Origin: Chlorella sorokiniana
Taxonomy: Eukaryota; Chlorophyta; Trebouxiophyceae; Chlorellales; Chlorellaceae
Length of the DNA: 64,000 bases
Assembly (NCBI GenBank): GCA_025917655.1
Contig: CP084615.1
Location: 1,736,001 to 1,800,000, forward strand
Reading direction: 5' to 3'
Shown: in pieces, positions 63,741-64,000 of the stretch
Position numbering within the stretch: position 1 is the first letter of the stretch
How the letters are laid out: the number at the start of each line of letters is the position of its first letter
Program-made: the position numbers and the translations under genes
The notes under the pieces: generated by a model
Told to the model about the DNA's origin: nothing
What the model saw: the letters and a program-made list of their open reading frames with translations, nothing else
Database searches by the model: none

Positions 63741-64000
63741 ACCCCCTCCTGCCCCCCCCTCCTCCCCCTCCCCCCTGCCCACCGACCTTTAAACCCTTAA
63801 AACCCTTTAAAATCCCTGCCAGACATTCACTACTTCTTAAGCTGGAGCTACTTCCTGCCTGGTGGGTGGAAGCCTGCGATGAAACAGTGAGCCTGCGCCT
63901 CACTGTCGCCCTCCTCGACCTTGGCGGCCGCCAGACAGCAACCCGCGGTGCTGTGCTGCTTCCGACTCATTGCCTCGCTCCTGCAGGCCTGCTGCTGTAC

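Larger units (their letters stand above)
61880..64000 (+). pseudogene. Partial tandem copy of ferric reductase, interrupted and cut by the window end
   Basis: The stretch 61900-62012 matches the intron and exon start of the complete gene at about 57010-57135, including FWVNFTDW. After a foreign segment of about 1.4 kb the match resumes near 63435 with LAYIFGLILWVTSINW, IRRRFFEVNPSHKHAQWT, then VFYRSHLICFVLFTLFS and HYFLSWSYFLPGGW, running to the right edge. The match includes introns, so the copy came from DNA, not RNA. Coding similarity remains high. In the copy, the Trp after HYF is replaced by Leu. The insertion separates parts of one exon in the complete gene, so this copy probably cannot make the same protein, but the right side may be part of a longer gene beyond the window. 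Confidence 0.75.

Overview
The window looks like nuclear DNA from a green alga, most likely of the Chlorella group (Trebouxiophyceae). The reasons are very GC-rich sequence, dense short spliceosomal introns in almost every gene, several TGTAA-type polyadenylation signals, and plant-lineage proteins: a SAM-domain SNM1 nuclease, a B3 transcription factor, an XBAT-like ankyrin/RING ligase, a kinesin-7-like motor, FRO-type ferric reductase and a plastid-targeted small membrane protein. The taxonomic call is inference; no rRNA or organellar marker is present.

Layout, left to right: a reticulon-like ER protein (725-2249, -); an unrecognised gene lying between two 318-bp near-identical direct repeats (3194-4659, -); an SNM1/PSO2 DNA cross-link repair nuclease (5357-9764, -) head-to-head with a bacterial-type RNase HII (10030-11500, +); a B3-domain protein (11966-13036, +); an FMN-binding split-barrel protein (13541-15866, +); a secreted subtilase (16738-18909, +); an ankyrin-repeat protein (19322-21266, +); splicing factor CWC15 (21484-22944, -) head-to-head with a BTB/BACK-like protein (23251-25555, +); a 1.5-kb gene-poor stretch; a TCAIM-like DUF4460/4461 protein (27081-30143, -) head-to-head with a kinesin-7-like motor (30579-36287, +); a second subtilase with a Cys-rich basic tail (36804-39519, +); a 109-residue secreted PAN/Apple protein (39941-40473, +); a small plastid membrane protein (40938-41774, +); xylulokinase (42018-44834, -); an XBAT34/35-like E3 ligase (45417-49031, -) head-to-head with a class 3 lipase (49472-53040, +); a secreted single-pass Cys-rich protein (53368-54734, -) head-to-head with a ferric reductase (55032-61109, +); and a second, partial ferric reductase copy broken by a 1.4-kb insertion that runs off the right edge.

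The genes are mostly independent housekeeping and secretory functions, not one pathway. Three links stand out: two DNA-repair enzymes (SNM1 and RNase HII) share a 265-bp intergenic space; two paralogous secreted subtilases sit about 18 kb apart; and ferric reductase has been tandemly duplicated. Single-base frame jumps at C or G runs recur in otherwise well-conserved genes, so I read these as probable sequence undercalls and not as pseudogenes. Because of those jumps and the many introns, gene spans given here are genomic (first ATG to stop), exon joins are partly inferred, and N-termini of several genes may be incomplete.
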